Shown here in pieces: positions 1 through 8,388 of a DNA stretch of 23,929 nt (within the stretch, counting starts at the first letter, position 1; each line of letters starts with the position of its first letter). The notes under the pieces are model-generated. The model was not told the origin of the DNA. It searched no databases and was given only the letters and a program-made list of their open reading frames with translations. The stretch is from positions 1 through 23,929 of the forward strand of contig CAZVEH010000033.1 in the NCBI GenBank assembly GCA_964625775.1. Direction: 5' to 3'. The DNA comes from GCA-2786165 sp964625775. GTDB taxonomy: Bacteria; Pseudomonadota; Gammaproteobacteria; Legionellales; Legionellaceae. A program made the position numbers and the translations under genes.

Positions 1-52
1 GCCACACGACAGGAGATCCCTCGCTGCGCTCGGGATGACGTGGGGAGTTACG
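1..52 (+). repeat. Terminal copy of palindromic repeat family A
   Basis: This 52-bp stretch recurs exactly, in inverted orientation, at 23875-23926. Positions 16-51 (36 bases, starting ATCCCTCGCTGCGCTC) are also identical to 11331-11366 inside the internal palindromic element. The core forms a short hairpin, ATCCC / GGGAT around the loop TCGCTGCGCTC. The left half (GCCACACGACAGGAG) differs from the internal copy, so the family has at least two half-site types. Having copies exactly at both window ends suggests that assembly broke in a multi-copy repeat. The copy abuts the end of a transposase remnant, so it may have inserted there. Confidence 0.9.
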
Positions 53-474
53 AAAGTTAGCTTCCGGCCTAGTTTTTTTCTTTTCAAACACAGAAAATTG
101 ATACAGTTGTGCATGAAGCCGTAAACGAGAAATAAGCATTACCTTTAGTTTGATACAGGTTAGAGGCAAATCCATACAGGCACCGTCGCCTACTAAAATC
201 TATTGTCGTTTACGCCAACTATTGACAAGGCAGACCATTTGCCTCGTCCAATCTAATGATGTTTTATGGTGGCGACCTGCAGTTTCATTCGATCGTTTTG
301 GAGGAGTACAGTTAGGAATACGCGACGCAGACCACGACATAATCTGGCACCTATCAAAATGATTTGAATATTTTTCCAGGATGGCTGTGAAAATTCAGAT
401 GCAAATGCCGCTAAAACTGCTAAAATCTCCGTTGTCAACGCGCTAACTCCATGTATTTCTTCGTCGGAACACAT
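53..474 (-). pseudogene. DDE-type IS transposase remnant
   Basis: The minus strand encodes pieces of a transposase in more than one frame. The N-terminal piece (474 down to 253) reads ALTTEILAVLAAFASEFSQP, then WKNIQ, then LIGARLCRG, which resembles the start of DDE transposases of the IS701/IS4-like superfamily. After a stop at 253, another frame (199 downward) reads ILVGDGACMDLPLTCI and then SRLRLHAQLYQ. This resembles the part of such transposases around a catalytic aspartate, followed by the RLRLDAxLY-like segment. Much of the middle is missing, there are in-frame stops (253-255, 200-202), and the C-terminal end runs into repeat family A at position 52. The gene is clearly dead. The assignment comes from remembered family patterns; the exact IS family is uncertain. 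Confidence 0.7.
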
Positions 475-534
475 GATAATGAGTTTGTCAGCGTTGGCAA
501 CACTTTGTAATGGAAATCAAATGTGGGTCCACAT

Positions 535-784
535 ATGTTTTGGGTATACATTCTTCAGTGCAGTGGTAACAGCTATTATACTGGGCAAACTGATAATTTA
601 GAGATAAGGTTATACCGCAACTAGATTACCCGTTACACTTGTGTACTCAGAGCAATATTATACCCGAATAGAGGCATTGAGCGCCGAAAAGAAAATTCAA
701 ACATGGAGCAGAAAAAAGAAGGCAGCTTTGATCTCAGGCGATTCGGATAAGCTATCTTATTATGCTAAACGAAAATCGAAATAA
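535..784 (+). pseudogene. GIY-YIG endonuclease-like gene, frameshifted
   Basis: Starting at ATG 535 the reading is MFWVYILQCSGNSYYTGQTD, then NLEIRLY. This is the VYIL...YYTG pattern of small GIY-YIG domain proteins (YhbQ/UPF0213-like). The frame then hits a stop at about 618. A second frame continues as TRLPVTLVYSEQY, RIEALSAEKKIQTWSRKKK and ends KRKSK before the stop at 782-784, matching the C-terminal half of the same family. About a dozen residues seem to be missing at the join, so an out-of-frame deletion explains the break. Intact members are about 80-95 residues. The natural role of these stand-alone proteins is poorly defined. The gene lies in a decayed strip next to a transposase remnant. 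Confidence 0.8.
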
Positions 785-798
785 TGTTTAAGAGATAA

Positions 799-840
799 CC
801 CTTCGAGACGCGTGCTAAGCACGCTCCTCAGGGCGAACGG
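799..840 (+). repeat. Palindromic repeat family B (CCCTTCGAG...GGGCGAACGG)
   Basis: This is a dyad element with a perfect inner stem, GCGTGC (810-815) / GCACGC (819-824), around TAA, and an outer CCCT / AGGG pairing. Its edges (CCCTTCGAG and CTCAGGGCGAACGG) match a kind of intergenic repeat seen in many proteobacterial genomes, recalled from general knowledge. A GTG at 812 lies inside it and would extend the following helicase gene by 13 codons. Because those codons are repeat DNA, the start at 851 is preferred. Confidence 0.65.
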
Positions 841-850
841 TTCTGGAAAA

Positions 851-3800
851 ATGGCTAAAGTCGAGAAAATGAAATTAAACGATCCTGTAAGACAAAAACT
901 AATTCGCATTTCGACTCAAGTCTACCAAGGTTATCTTGCGCTTGATTTTTTTAAACATAAATCCTTAACATTCAATCCTGATTCACCTTGTTCTTTGTTT
1001 GAGTTTAGCCGCCCGGATGTAGCGTATTTATTACAGAATAGAGACAAAACTATTCGTTATCCCATTGTTTTAGGGGATAAAACGTATGATTTTTGTTTAC
1101 ATAAAATACAAGCACAGGGGTATTCCACTCGCATTGAATGTATCCTGCGTCGTCCTTTAAATGTCACGAATCCTCTACAGCTACCAAGTGACTATGATGA
1201 GAATGATACGGCTGTTTTACTGAGCAATCGTTCCTTTATGATAGATGTCTTACACAATGGGCAATGGGCAGTTTCTCTGAATTTGGGGGCGGATCATCAG
1301 TTGGGCGGGATAGGTAAGTTGGATTTGTATCGAACGCACTTAGTCACATTGTTTAATATCATTAAGAATCTTCAATCTGACGTAGATAACCGTCACTTGT
1401 TGGTGGCTTTGGCCACGGGTTCTGGGAAAACCTATGTACAAGCATTGTGGATGTATATTTTGCATCTGGGTGGGTTTACTGGGATTTTTGCGGTTCCCGA
1501 AACATTAATGGCTCAGTTTTATAAAGATTTACAACGTTTTTTGCCGGATAAACTTCTACAAGAGACGGTAATCTTTGGTGACCAAAGCACTCAAGACATA
1601 CGAGCCGTATTACACCATCCGGGTAAGACCATCCTGACATCCAATCATTTTTTGCTGGATGAGCATTATCTTGATGTAGTTTCAGCGTCGTCCCAACAGA
1701 CTTTTTTGAGTTTTGATGAACAACATTTGGTGATGTTGAATGAACGACGACGCATGCGATTGCTACAATTATCAAACAAATACTTATCTATTTTTTTAAC
1801 AGCAACGCCTAGTCGGATGACTTATGAATTATCTGGATCACAACCTGTTGCACTCATGTCCAGTGGCCAAAAAGAAAAAGCAGGTCAAGGACAATTTCCA
1901 ACGCTGATCACCACCCGATGCGAGTTTATCAGTGATCTACATCGTAAACAAACCTTTGCTTTTGCTACTGTAGCTTATGCAAGAAAATGGTTAAATGGCT
2001 TATTTTTGGGTCTGAATGATGCGTTTCAACCTGAGAGCAGCTCCGCAGCCAAAGCTGTTTTGCAAGAGCTTCCTTATTTGTTACAGCGCAAGCCTAACGA
2101 GACAGCATTGCGCTGGAGTTTACAAGTGCCTATGGCACGTAAAATGCTATGCGTGATTGATGATAATGAATCCTTGGTTAATTTTTGTGATTTTCTACAA
2201 ACAAATCATACCAAAGTGTATCATAAGGGTAATTTTATAGAGCGACATAGCATTGCTGATTTTTTTGGTGTTGTTGATGCTGATGCTGAAGTTTTTACTG
2301 CTGAAAAGCGTAAAAAAGATAGACGTTATCTTGAAGGCTTATCTTCAGAAGAAATCGCTATATTGGGTCCTCTGCAAAGCGATATTGCATATCAGGGTTT
2401 GAGATATCAATTAAAATCAAACATGTTTCATTATATGGTCGAATATGTGCTATCGGATTTGACGTCCCGGGACATGATAGAGCACAATCGATTACGCAAG
2501 AATTCCTTGCCTGCTTTTATCGCTTTGGTAAAGAACCATTATCTACGTAAAACCCCACGCTATTATCAAGAAAAATTGACCAAAGACATTGATCCAGCAG
2601 GGGCCCAGAAAATTGGTGAACTGCTTGGGTTTATTTCTAGTTATTTGCATGAAGTATTGCGGTGCTTCAGACCAGATGATCAGTGCTTATTTATTGATAA
2701 TTGGTTTTTGGAGCGTACTCATTTTAGAAAAATATGTTTATTAATGCCTTCCTTTGCTGAGGCATTTGATGAATATGCCGATAAACACTTAGTGATGGGT
2801 TTGATGACTGGAATGGCTCATGCAGAAACCCCTATTGCAGATTCTAAGCCATTTTTGGGGCTGAACGAAGAACGGTACCTGATCTATGACTCTGATAAAA
2901 AGAAAAAAAGGCAACGTACTGCAGTGGAATTATTAAATGATGGTGCACTAGAATCAAGATTCGAGCCACGGTATGAAAACATATCAGAACACATTGCTGA
3001 TCAATATTTTCGTTTGGGGTTTGTAGGCATTTATGTTTCCAATAAAAAAACGGAAGGATTTAGCGATCCTAATTTGCATACGGTCCTCAATATTGCAGAA
3101 CATACCTATAGCGCAAATAATAATCCAACCATTTTGATTCAGAGTATGGGGAGAAATCGAGGTTTAGACGAGACAGTAGTGCCGCAGTACATCCATGCAT
3201 TGGGTCGCGGTCAGGAAACCAGTTTTGACCTGCAGTCATTAGCTAAAGACGATTACTACCCTGAGTTATTTGCCGCACAAGATCACTATAAGAAAAATTA
3301 TATTGCTCTTTTGGGACAACAAGTGGGTAAAGACATCGTGGCCTGGTATCACCAGCATGTGGATGTTGATGAGACGATTGATGCGGATCAATTAAAACGA
3401 CAGGTCTTGCTGTATGTGACACGTGCGTTGCGACGTTTGAATGCACAAGAAGATCATCATATTCAAGTCAGTCGGGCGCAGTTAACCCAGGTTATCCGGG
3501 AAGCCATGCGTACTTTAGATCAAGAAATCGCTTATATGCGACGACCGTACCAACTCCCCTTTCTCGTAAGAGCTCTGGGAACTGTGATTAATTTTGTATG
3601 CGAATGTTATGATTCGTTGATGCGCTTGCAACCAGCACTAGATTTTTTTCGACATGCTTGGTTATTACCTATACCAGCACAGTGTTCTGCCGAAAACAAA
3701 GCCGATCTTGTCTATATGAAAATAATTCAACATACGCGCTTTAAACATTTGGTTTCACAGACCTTAGTGATCAAAGAGTTCAAAACAGCAGTAATGCGTC

Positions 3801-6688
3801 AACAAGCAGCTATACAACACACAATCCAAAAGTCACTCTACGTCTATGCAACCCCCGCAGTAAAAGCGCAAATGGATGTTCATAGGCAGCAGACGATCAT
3901 GCCTGTGCTTGAAAAAATGGTTGTGAGCTCTCAAGTGGATCTACTCCGTGGCGCGCTCACCCAAACCAGCGATTTTTTTGGTGTGTTACAAAGCAATCAC
4001 GGGCTCATAGATTCTTTAGATTCAAACGTGGACTCTGCGGTATTTATTCAACAAGCTCTAGGTTTTTTTCATAAAATCCCCGGGTTAGAGCATTTGCGTG
4101 CGGGAGATATTGTTGATTTTCCTCGTCTGTTAAAAGGTAGTATCGCCTGGATGCAGCAAAATCCGCTTGAAATATTTAAACATGAACCAGAGCTTCAAAA
4201 CAAAGCTTCTTTAGAATTGTGCCAGTTTTTACAACAAGAGTGTAATGATTATCTCAATGCTTTAGTGACTTACCCAGATGCGACGCAAATACGAGCCGCG
4301 TTAGCAGATCGGGATAAAATGCAGCGGTTCGCCGAATTAATCGTCCATAAAACCCAAGTAGATAGTCAAATGCCATCTTTAGAAACTGCGTTTGAGGCAT
4401 TCAAATACCATGTCGATTTACCGCATATCGAGATTTTGCCAACTAAAGTGAAGCATCTTTCTGAGAGTTTTGATGAGTTACAACAAGGGTTTGCTCTGGA
4501 CTATATTTCCAGTCGCATCACGCCTTTGGTTCAAGGGGAATTATTGCCGTGCTTGGTAAATTATTATCCTCAGACTGAGCGTCAAAGATTAATAAATGAG
4601 ATCAAACCTGAAGAACTGACGCAATTATTACATTCTCAAAAAGAGCATATTTATAAACTGACCAAACAACCTGATGCATTGGCGGCTTTTCTGTTTTCAA
4701 ATCTATGTACTCGTGTGCCGCAGCAATGCAATCTCGACGTAGAGTTTAAAAAATCACGTGCCTTTGTCGAAGAACAAACCAACGGGGTATCGCCATTTGT
4801 GAATATCCTTCTTTTCACATTGGGACTTACTAAGGCTCGAATCAAAAGCCTTCTTACTTCTGAGCCGTTTTTTGATGCTATTTCTTTGATTTTGCCTTTT
4901 CATCATTGGACGGAGCTCAAGCAACGGTTTCGCAGTGATAGTCAGTCATTAGAGCATTTGGCAGAGGGGATATATCAAGCACTTCAAACACAACAAGAAT
5001 TAACTGCGGAACAATTGCTGTATGAAATCAATCGTGTTTTTCGTACCAGTTATCAAACCACGCCAGACTATGGGCGATGCGTCGCTGAAGAGTTATCCAA
5101 TAGGATGCAACCTGCGGCATTTAAATTCACCTCAGCTCAAAAAAAGCGGTTGGCAACTTGGATTCGACGTGAATGCTTACCTGTAATGGCAGCATTTATC
5201 AGGGATGAGAAAAAAGCATTATTTTTATCACAATCACCCTCTGATCAGCATTTGTGTGAGTTTTTTAGCTCACGTCTCTATCAATTGCAAACCTTATCTC
5301 AAGCAGATGAAGCAACAACCTACGGTACTGCGCAACGATTGATACAGGCATTATATCCAAATTTGATACGTTCAAAAGACATGCTGAACCCCATGCAAGA
5401 GGTTGCACGATGCCTAAGTCTTTGCCAACAAGCCTTGCAAAAAAGAATGCAAACCATGTTTCTGATGAGCGATACTTGCAAGCAAAAAATGACGGTTTTT
5501 TTGAATACAGGTGATTATCAACTCTTAGAAGAGCGCTTGAACAACAGAATGGGCGCTGAAAATCTAATAGCATGTTTTTTTCCAGAGCACGAGCCTGTGA
5601 ATGAAACGGCGCTTTTAGACAAGCTTCGTTCTAGTGATCCAGCATTGCGGACCATTCGCTCTTTACCGGAAAGAATCGAAGATTTACAACGCGATATCAT
5701 TTCTCTAGCAGGGGATAAACAGAGTATTGATAAAGAAAAATGGGCGGATTTGATGGTTCAACAACTGTCACCTATTTTTAGACATGCGGAATTTAAAGCT
5801 TCTATGAACTTATTCATCGGTAGTTTGACCCAGTCTGATATTCAACTTATTTTTCAGGCTAAAGGATTATCCAGGCCGCAGGAATCTGCAAAGCGTTTGC
5901 TTAGGCTGCAACAGATCATTCAACGGGAAGATTGGGTTGGGTTTAAGAGGGAATTTGTAGTAGAAGTCTGTGATTCAGATCGTTTTCCGTTTGAAGCAGT
6001 GTTAGAAGATTTTGCCAAATTAATTGAAGAAGTCATGGATTGCCACGGCTACTATAATCAACATACTCCAAAAGGTATCCAGGATACTGCTATTTCACCT
6101 GCTTTACTGACTAAGATGTCGCCTCAGTTAAAAGCAATTCGTGTGCCAGCATTTGATGGTCATTTTATGAGTCATTTTTCGCGAAAAATATTTTTTATTC
6201 AAGGTATACGAAATGGTTTACCAAGAGCAAGTCGCGTAAGTGCTGATATGAACAAAACCACAATATCAGTATTGCAACGAATTAAAAATCATATTTTACA
6301 ACCGCTTTGGTGGGGCGTTAATGCGTCCAAACTGTTCTATCAGGTTGTTAAACTGGGTCAATTTGTTGTTTCTAGGATTCGAGATTTAGGGTTTGCAGTG
6401 TGGAACACTATAAAATCCATTTTCGGTGGTCAAGGCTCCATGAAAAATCAACATAGCGTTGACTATCATCAAACTTCTGTTGCTTGCGCAGAGGCAATTA
6501 ATTTATTAACGCCATTGACGGCTGATCAAATTGCCCAGCCCAATTGCCCCAAAGATGTGATTACACTCGTAGAGCAATGTATTGATCAACACACCGTTAG
6601 ATCGCATGCACGGTTGTTTGATCATGCAATAAGCCACCCTGTTGATGCGCCTGCTTTAGACGGCCATATCTTGAATCCAACGGCATAA
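851..6688 (+). CDS. Giant SF2 helicase-like protein, unknown function
   Basis: The product is about 1945 residues. Motifs of a DExH/DEAD superfamily 2 ATPase are visible: Walker A ATGSGKT at residues 188-194, a DEQH Walker B box at 289-292, TATPS (motif III) at 317-321 and QSMGRNRG (motif VI-like) at 764-771. The roughly 440 residues between motifs III and VI are longer than in ordinary helicases, so there is probably an insertion. From about residue 800 to the end I recognise no domain; the sequence is mostly helical in character. A hydrophobic/amphipathic stretch lies near residues 1815-1860 (HILQPLWWGVNASKLFY and onward). ATG 851 is preferred over GTG 812, which lies in a repeat; ATG 869 is also possible. 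No catalytic partner gene is adjacent, although a dead nuclease gene lies upstream. It could be a secreted effector, a solitary defence helicase or a DNA/RNA remodeller. Presence of the ATPase motifs is certain; biological function is unknown. Confidence 0.85.
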   Translation: MAKVEKMKLNDPVRQKLIRISTQVYQGYLALDFFKHKSLTFNPDSPCSLFEFSRPDVAYLLQNRDKTIRYPIVLGDKTYDFCLHKIQAQGYSTRIECILRRPLNVTNPLQLPSDYDENDTAVLLSNRSFMIDVLHNGQWAVSLNLGADHQLGGIGKLDLYRTHLVTLFNIIKNLQSDVDNRHLLVALATGSGKTYVQALWMYILHLGGFTGIFAVPETLMAQFYKDLQRFLPDKLLQETVIFGDQSTQDIRAVLHHPGKTILTSNHFLLDEHYLDVVSASSQQTFLSFDEQHLVMLNERRRMRLLQLSNKYLSIFLTATPSRMTYELSGSQPVALMSSGQKEKAGQGQFPTLITTRCEFISDLHRKQTFAFATVAYARKWLNGLFLGLNDAFQPESSSAAKAVLQELPYLLQRKPNETALRWSLQVPMARKMLCVIDDNESLVNFCDFLQTNHTKVYHKGNFIERHSIADFFGVVDADAEVFTAEKRKKDRRYLEGLSSEEIAILGPLQSDIAYQGLRYQLKSNMFHYMVEYVLSDLTSRDMIEHNRLRKNSLPAFIALVKNHYLRKTPRYYQEKLTKDIDPAGAQKIGELLGFISSYLHEVLRCFRPDDQCLFIDNWFLERTHFRKICLLMPSFAEAFDEYADKHLVMGLMTGMAHAETPIADSKPFLGLNEERYLIYDSDKKKKRQRTAVELLNDGALESRFEPRYENISEHIADQYFRLGFVGIYVSNKKTEGFSDPNLHTVLNIAEHTYSANNNPTILIQSMGRNRGLDETVVPQYIHALGRGQETSFDLQSLAKDDYYPELFAAQDHYKKNYIALLGQQVGKDIVAWYHQHVDVDETIDADQLKRQVLLYVTRALRRLNAQEDHHIQVSRAQLTQVIREAMRTLDQEIAYMRRPYQLPFLVRALGTVINFVCECYDSLMRLQPALDFFRHAWLLPIPAQCSAENKADLVYMKIIQHTRFKHLVSQTLVIKEFKTAVMRQQAAIQHTIQKSLYVYATPAVKAQMDVHRQQTIMPVLEKMVVSSQVDLLRGALTQTSDFFGVLQSNHGLIDSLDSNVDSAVFIQQALGFFHKIPGLEHLRAGDIVDFPRLLKGSIAWMQQNPLEIFKHEPELQNKASLELCQFLQQECNDYLNALVTYPDATQIRAALADRDKMQRFAELIVHKTQVDSQMPSLETAFEAFKYHVDLPHIEILPTKVKHLSESFDELQQGFALDYISSRITPLVQGELLPCLVNYYPQTERQRLINEIKPEELTQLLHSQKEHIYKLTKQPDALAAFLFSNLCTRVPQQCNLDVEFKKSRAFVEEQTNGVSPFVNILLFTLGLTKARIKSLLTSEPFFDAISLILPFHHWTELKQRFRSDSQSLEHLAEGIYQALQTQQELTAEQLLYEINRVFRTSYQTTPDYGRCVAEELSNRMQPAAFKFTSAQKKRLATWIRRECLPVMAAFIRDEKKALFLSQSPSDQHLCEFFSSRLYQLQTLSQADEATTYGTAQRLIQALYPNLIRSKDMLNPMQEVARCLSLCQQALQKRMQTMFLMSDTCKQKMTVFLNTGDYQLLEERLNNRMGAENLIACFFPEHEPVNETALLDKLRSSDPALRTIRSLPERIEDLQRDIISLAGDKQSIDKEKWADLMVQQLSPIFRHAEFKASMNLFIGSLTQSDIQLIFQAKGLSRPQESAKRLLRLQQIIQREDWVGFKREFVVEVCDSDRFPFEAVLEDFAKLIEEVMDCHGYYNQHTPKGIQDTAISPALLTKMSPQLKAIRVPAFDGHFMSHFSRKIFFIQGIRNGLPRASRVSADMNKTTISVLQRIKNHILQPLWWGVNASKLFYQVVKLGQFVVSRIRDLGFAVWNTIKSIFGGQGSMKNQHSVDYHQTSVACAEAINLLTPLTADQIAQPNCPKDVITLVEQCIDQHTVRSHARLFDHAISHPVDAPALDGHILNPTA

Positions 6689-7486
6689 CAGTTGATTTAA
6701 CTTTTCACCGCCACGAGCCGCAACTTTTACAACGTCATTATGATCATGATCAGTGGTATTTAAGCCGGTTGCAAAATTGGTGATGGTTGAGATCACAGCC
6801 ACTTTCATGCCGCAATGATGTGCAATCAGCACTTCTGGAACAGTAGACATGCCGACCACATCGGCACCTAATAAGCGAAATGCGCGAATTTCAGCTGCTG
6901 TTTCATAGCTTGGTCCTAATACCGCAAAATAAACTCCTTCATGCAAGTGAATATTCAACTCGCTTGCTGTGCTGAGGAACTGCTCACGAAGTTTGACGTT
7001 ATACGCTTGATCCACAGGTAAAAATCGAGGACCAAAGTCATCATCATTAGGCCCGACTAAGGGGTTAGAGGATTGAAAATTAATATGATCATTGATGAGC
7101 ATCAGTTCACCAGGTTGCACATCTTTGTTTAATGATCCCACGGCATTTGTGGCAATAAAATAGTTGCAGCCTAAGCGTTGCAATGTGCGCACATACATCT
7201 TGACTGCTGCATGATTCTCACCCTCATAAGGATGGGCTCTGCCTTGTAAACAGATGACATCTTTTCCAGAGGTTCTTCCTAGTACTAATTTTCCAGCATG
7301 GCCATGCACCGAACTGATGGGAAACCCAGGTAAGTCTGCGTAGGGTATGACCACGCGATCCTCGAGGTGATCGACAAAACCGCCCAATCCAGATCCTAAA
7401 ACAACAGCAATTTGGGGTTGATAACCCGGGTATGAGGTTTTGAGTTGTGCGGCGACTTGATCTGGGTGAGCGGTTTCGGTTTGCAT
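6656..7486 (-). CDS. Purine nucleoside phosphorylase (PunA/XapA type)
   Basis: This 276-residue protein belongs to the trimeric inosine/guanosine/xanthosine phosphorylase family. It cleaves 6-oxopurine nucleosides with phosphate to free base and pentose 1-phosphate, in cytosolic purine salvage. Visible marks are the phosphate loop GSGLGG (31-36), GRAHPYEG with His85, TNAVGSLN (113-120), GPSYETAAEIR with the base-binding Glu199, VGMSTVPE (211-218) and ITNF with Asn237. The Glu/Asn pair fits 6-oxopurine rather than adenine substrates. Length is normal. The stop overlaps the end of the convergent helicase gene by 33 bp. A sigma70-like promoter lies at 7520-7548. Choosing between PunA and XapA needs sequence comparison. 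Confidence 0.95.
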   Translation of the reverse strand: MQTETAHPDQVAAQLKTSYPGYQPQIAVVLGSGLGGFVDHLEDRVVIPYADLPGFPISSVHGHAGKLVLGRTSGKDVICLQGRAHPYEGENHAAVKMYVRTLQRLGCNYFIATNAVGSLNKDVQPGELMLINDHINFQSSNPLVGPNDDDFGPRFLPVDQAYNVKLREQFLSTASELNIHLHEGVYFAVLGPSYETAAEIRAFRLLGADVVGMSTVPEVLIAHHCGMKVAVISTITNFATGLNTTDHDHNDVVKVAARGGEKLNQLLCRWIQDMAV

Positions 7487-7519
7487 GATAAACTCGTTGG
7501 CTAGAACACAAGGAACGAA

Positions 7520-7548
7520 ACTATACTGATAAATACCTGAGTTTTCAA
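7520..7548 (-). promoter_or_regulatory. Sigma70-like promoter of the phosphorylase gene
   Basis: On the minus strand, TTGAAA (complement of 7543-7548), a 17-base spacer and TATAGT (complement of 7520-7525) form a good sigma70 match. A start near 7513 would give a leader of about 27 bases before the ATG at 7486, with a GAG-type ribosome binding site in ACGAG. The region up to pdxJ (7549-7641) is AT-rich; I did not find a clear plus-strand promoter in it. Confidence 0.5.
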
Positions 7549-7641
7549 TCGAGAAACTTGGATTTTTAGGCTATATTGAACAATGAGGATTGATGTTCTC
7601 CTCTTCGAAAGAACTATTTTTTTCAACACATTAAGGTTTTT

Positions 7642-8388
7642 ATGGCGCAAGAAATTTTATTGGGTGTAAATATTGATCATGTAGCAACGCTTCGTCAAGC
7701 ACGAGGCACTCGTTACCCTGATCCAGTACAAGCAGCTATCGATGCTGAGGAAGCAGGTGCAGATTTAATTACGTTACATTTGCGAGAAGATAGAAGACAT
7801 ATTCAAGAACGTGATGTGCATTTGATCAAGGCAGTACTACAAACGCGAATGAACTTTGAAATGGCTATTACACCATTTATGTTAGATTTCGCAGCTGAAA
7901 TTAAGCCAGAACAAATTTGTTTGGTACCAGAAAAACGCGAAGAAATTACAACAGAAGGTGGCCTGGATGTGGTGCGCCACTTGCAATCGGTGACAGACGC
8001 CGTTGAGTACATTCATACCATGGGGTCTGATGTGTCTTTATTTATAGATCCCGATCTAAAGCAGATAGATGCAGTGGTTGCTTCAGGTGCAAGAGCGATC
8101 GAGCTCCACACGGGTCGCTATGCAGATGCAACATCGGTCAGAGAACAACACCAGGAATTTTTAGCGATTCAACAAGCTGCAAGGTATGCGCATGAGTTGA
8201 ATCTCACGGTCAATGCTGGACATGGTTTGCATTATCATAACGTGCAACTGATCGCCGGTATTGGGGTTATTCATGAGTTAAATATTGGTCATGCCATTAT
8301 TGCTCGTGCTATTTCTTGTGGATTAAAGGAAGCAGTGCGTAGCATGCGGCAATTGATGCAGGAAGCTCGACATCATGTCTACACATGA
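7642..8388 (+). CDS. Pyridoxine 5'-phosphate synthase PdxJ
   Basis: PdxJ condenses 1-deoxy-D-xylulose 5-phosphate with 3-amino-2-oxopropyl phosphate to give pyridoxine 5'-phosphate, the last ring-forming step of the DXP-dependent vitamin B6 route. The 248-residue sequence aligns by eye over its full length with the enterobacterial protein: LLGVNIDHVATLRQARGT, HLREDRRHI with catalytic His46, NFEMA with Glu73, LVPEKREE, TTEGGLDV, NAGHGLHYHN with His194, and HELNIGHAII near the end. It is a TIM barrel. AAGG a few bases upstream of ATG 7642 is a fair ribosome binding site. Its last 14 bases overlap korA in a different frame, suggesting cotranscription and translational coupling. In many gammaproteobacteria pdxJ follows recO or precedes acpS, so this context is different. 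Confidence 0.98.
   Translation: MAQEILLGVNIDHVATLRQARGTRYPDPVQAAIDAEEAGADLITLHLREDRRHIQERDVHLIKAVLQTRMNFEMAITPFMLDFAAEIKPEQICLVPEKREEITTEGGLDVVRHLQSVTDAVEYIHTMGSDVSLFIDPDLKQIDAVVASGARAIELHTGRYADATSVREQHQEFLAIQQAARYAHELNLTVNAGHGLHYHNVQLIAGIGVIHELNIGHAIIARAISCGLKEAVRSMRQLMQEARHHVYT

Noticed and set aside
150..362. Plus-strand 70-codon frame at the left end
   Set aside because: It is antisense to the recognisable transposase remnant, and its sequence has no family resemblance.
799..840. Repeat region as a possible CRISPR or tRNA-like structure
   Set aside because: There is a single copy only, with no regular spacers and no cloverleaf; it is a simple dyad repeat.
7224..7511. Minus-strand 95-codon frame overlapping the phosphorylase start
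   Set aside because: It is out of frame inside a well-supported phosphorylase gene and has no recognisable features.
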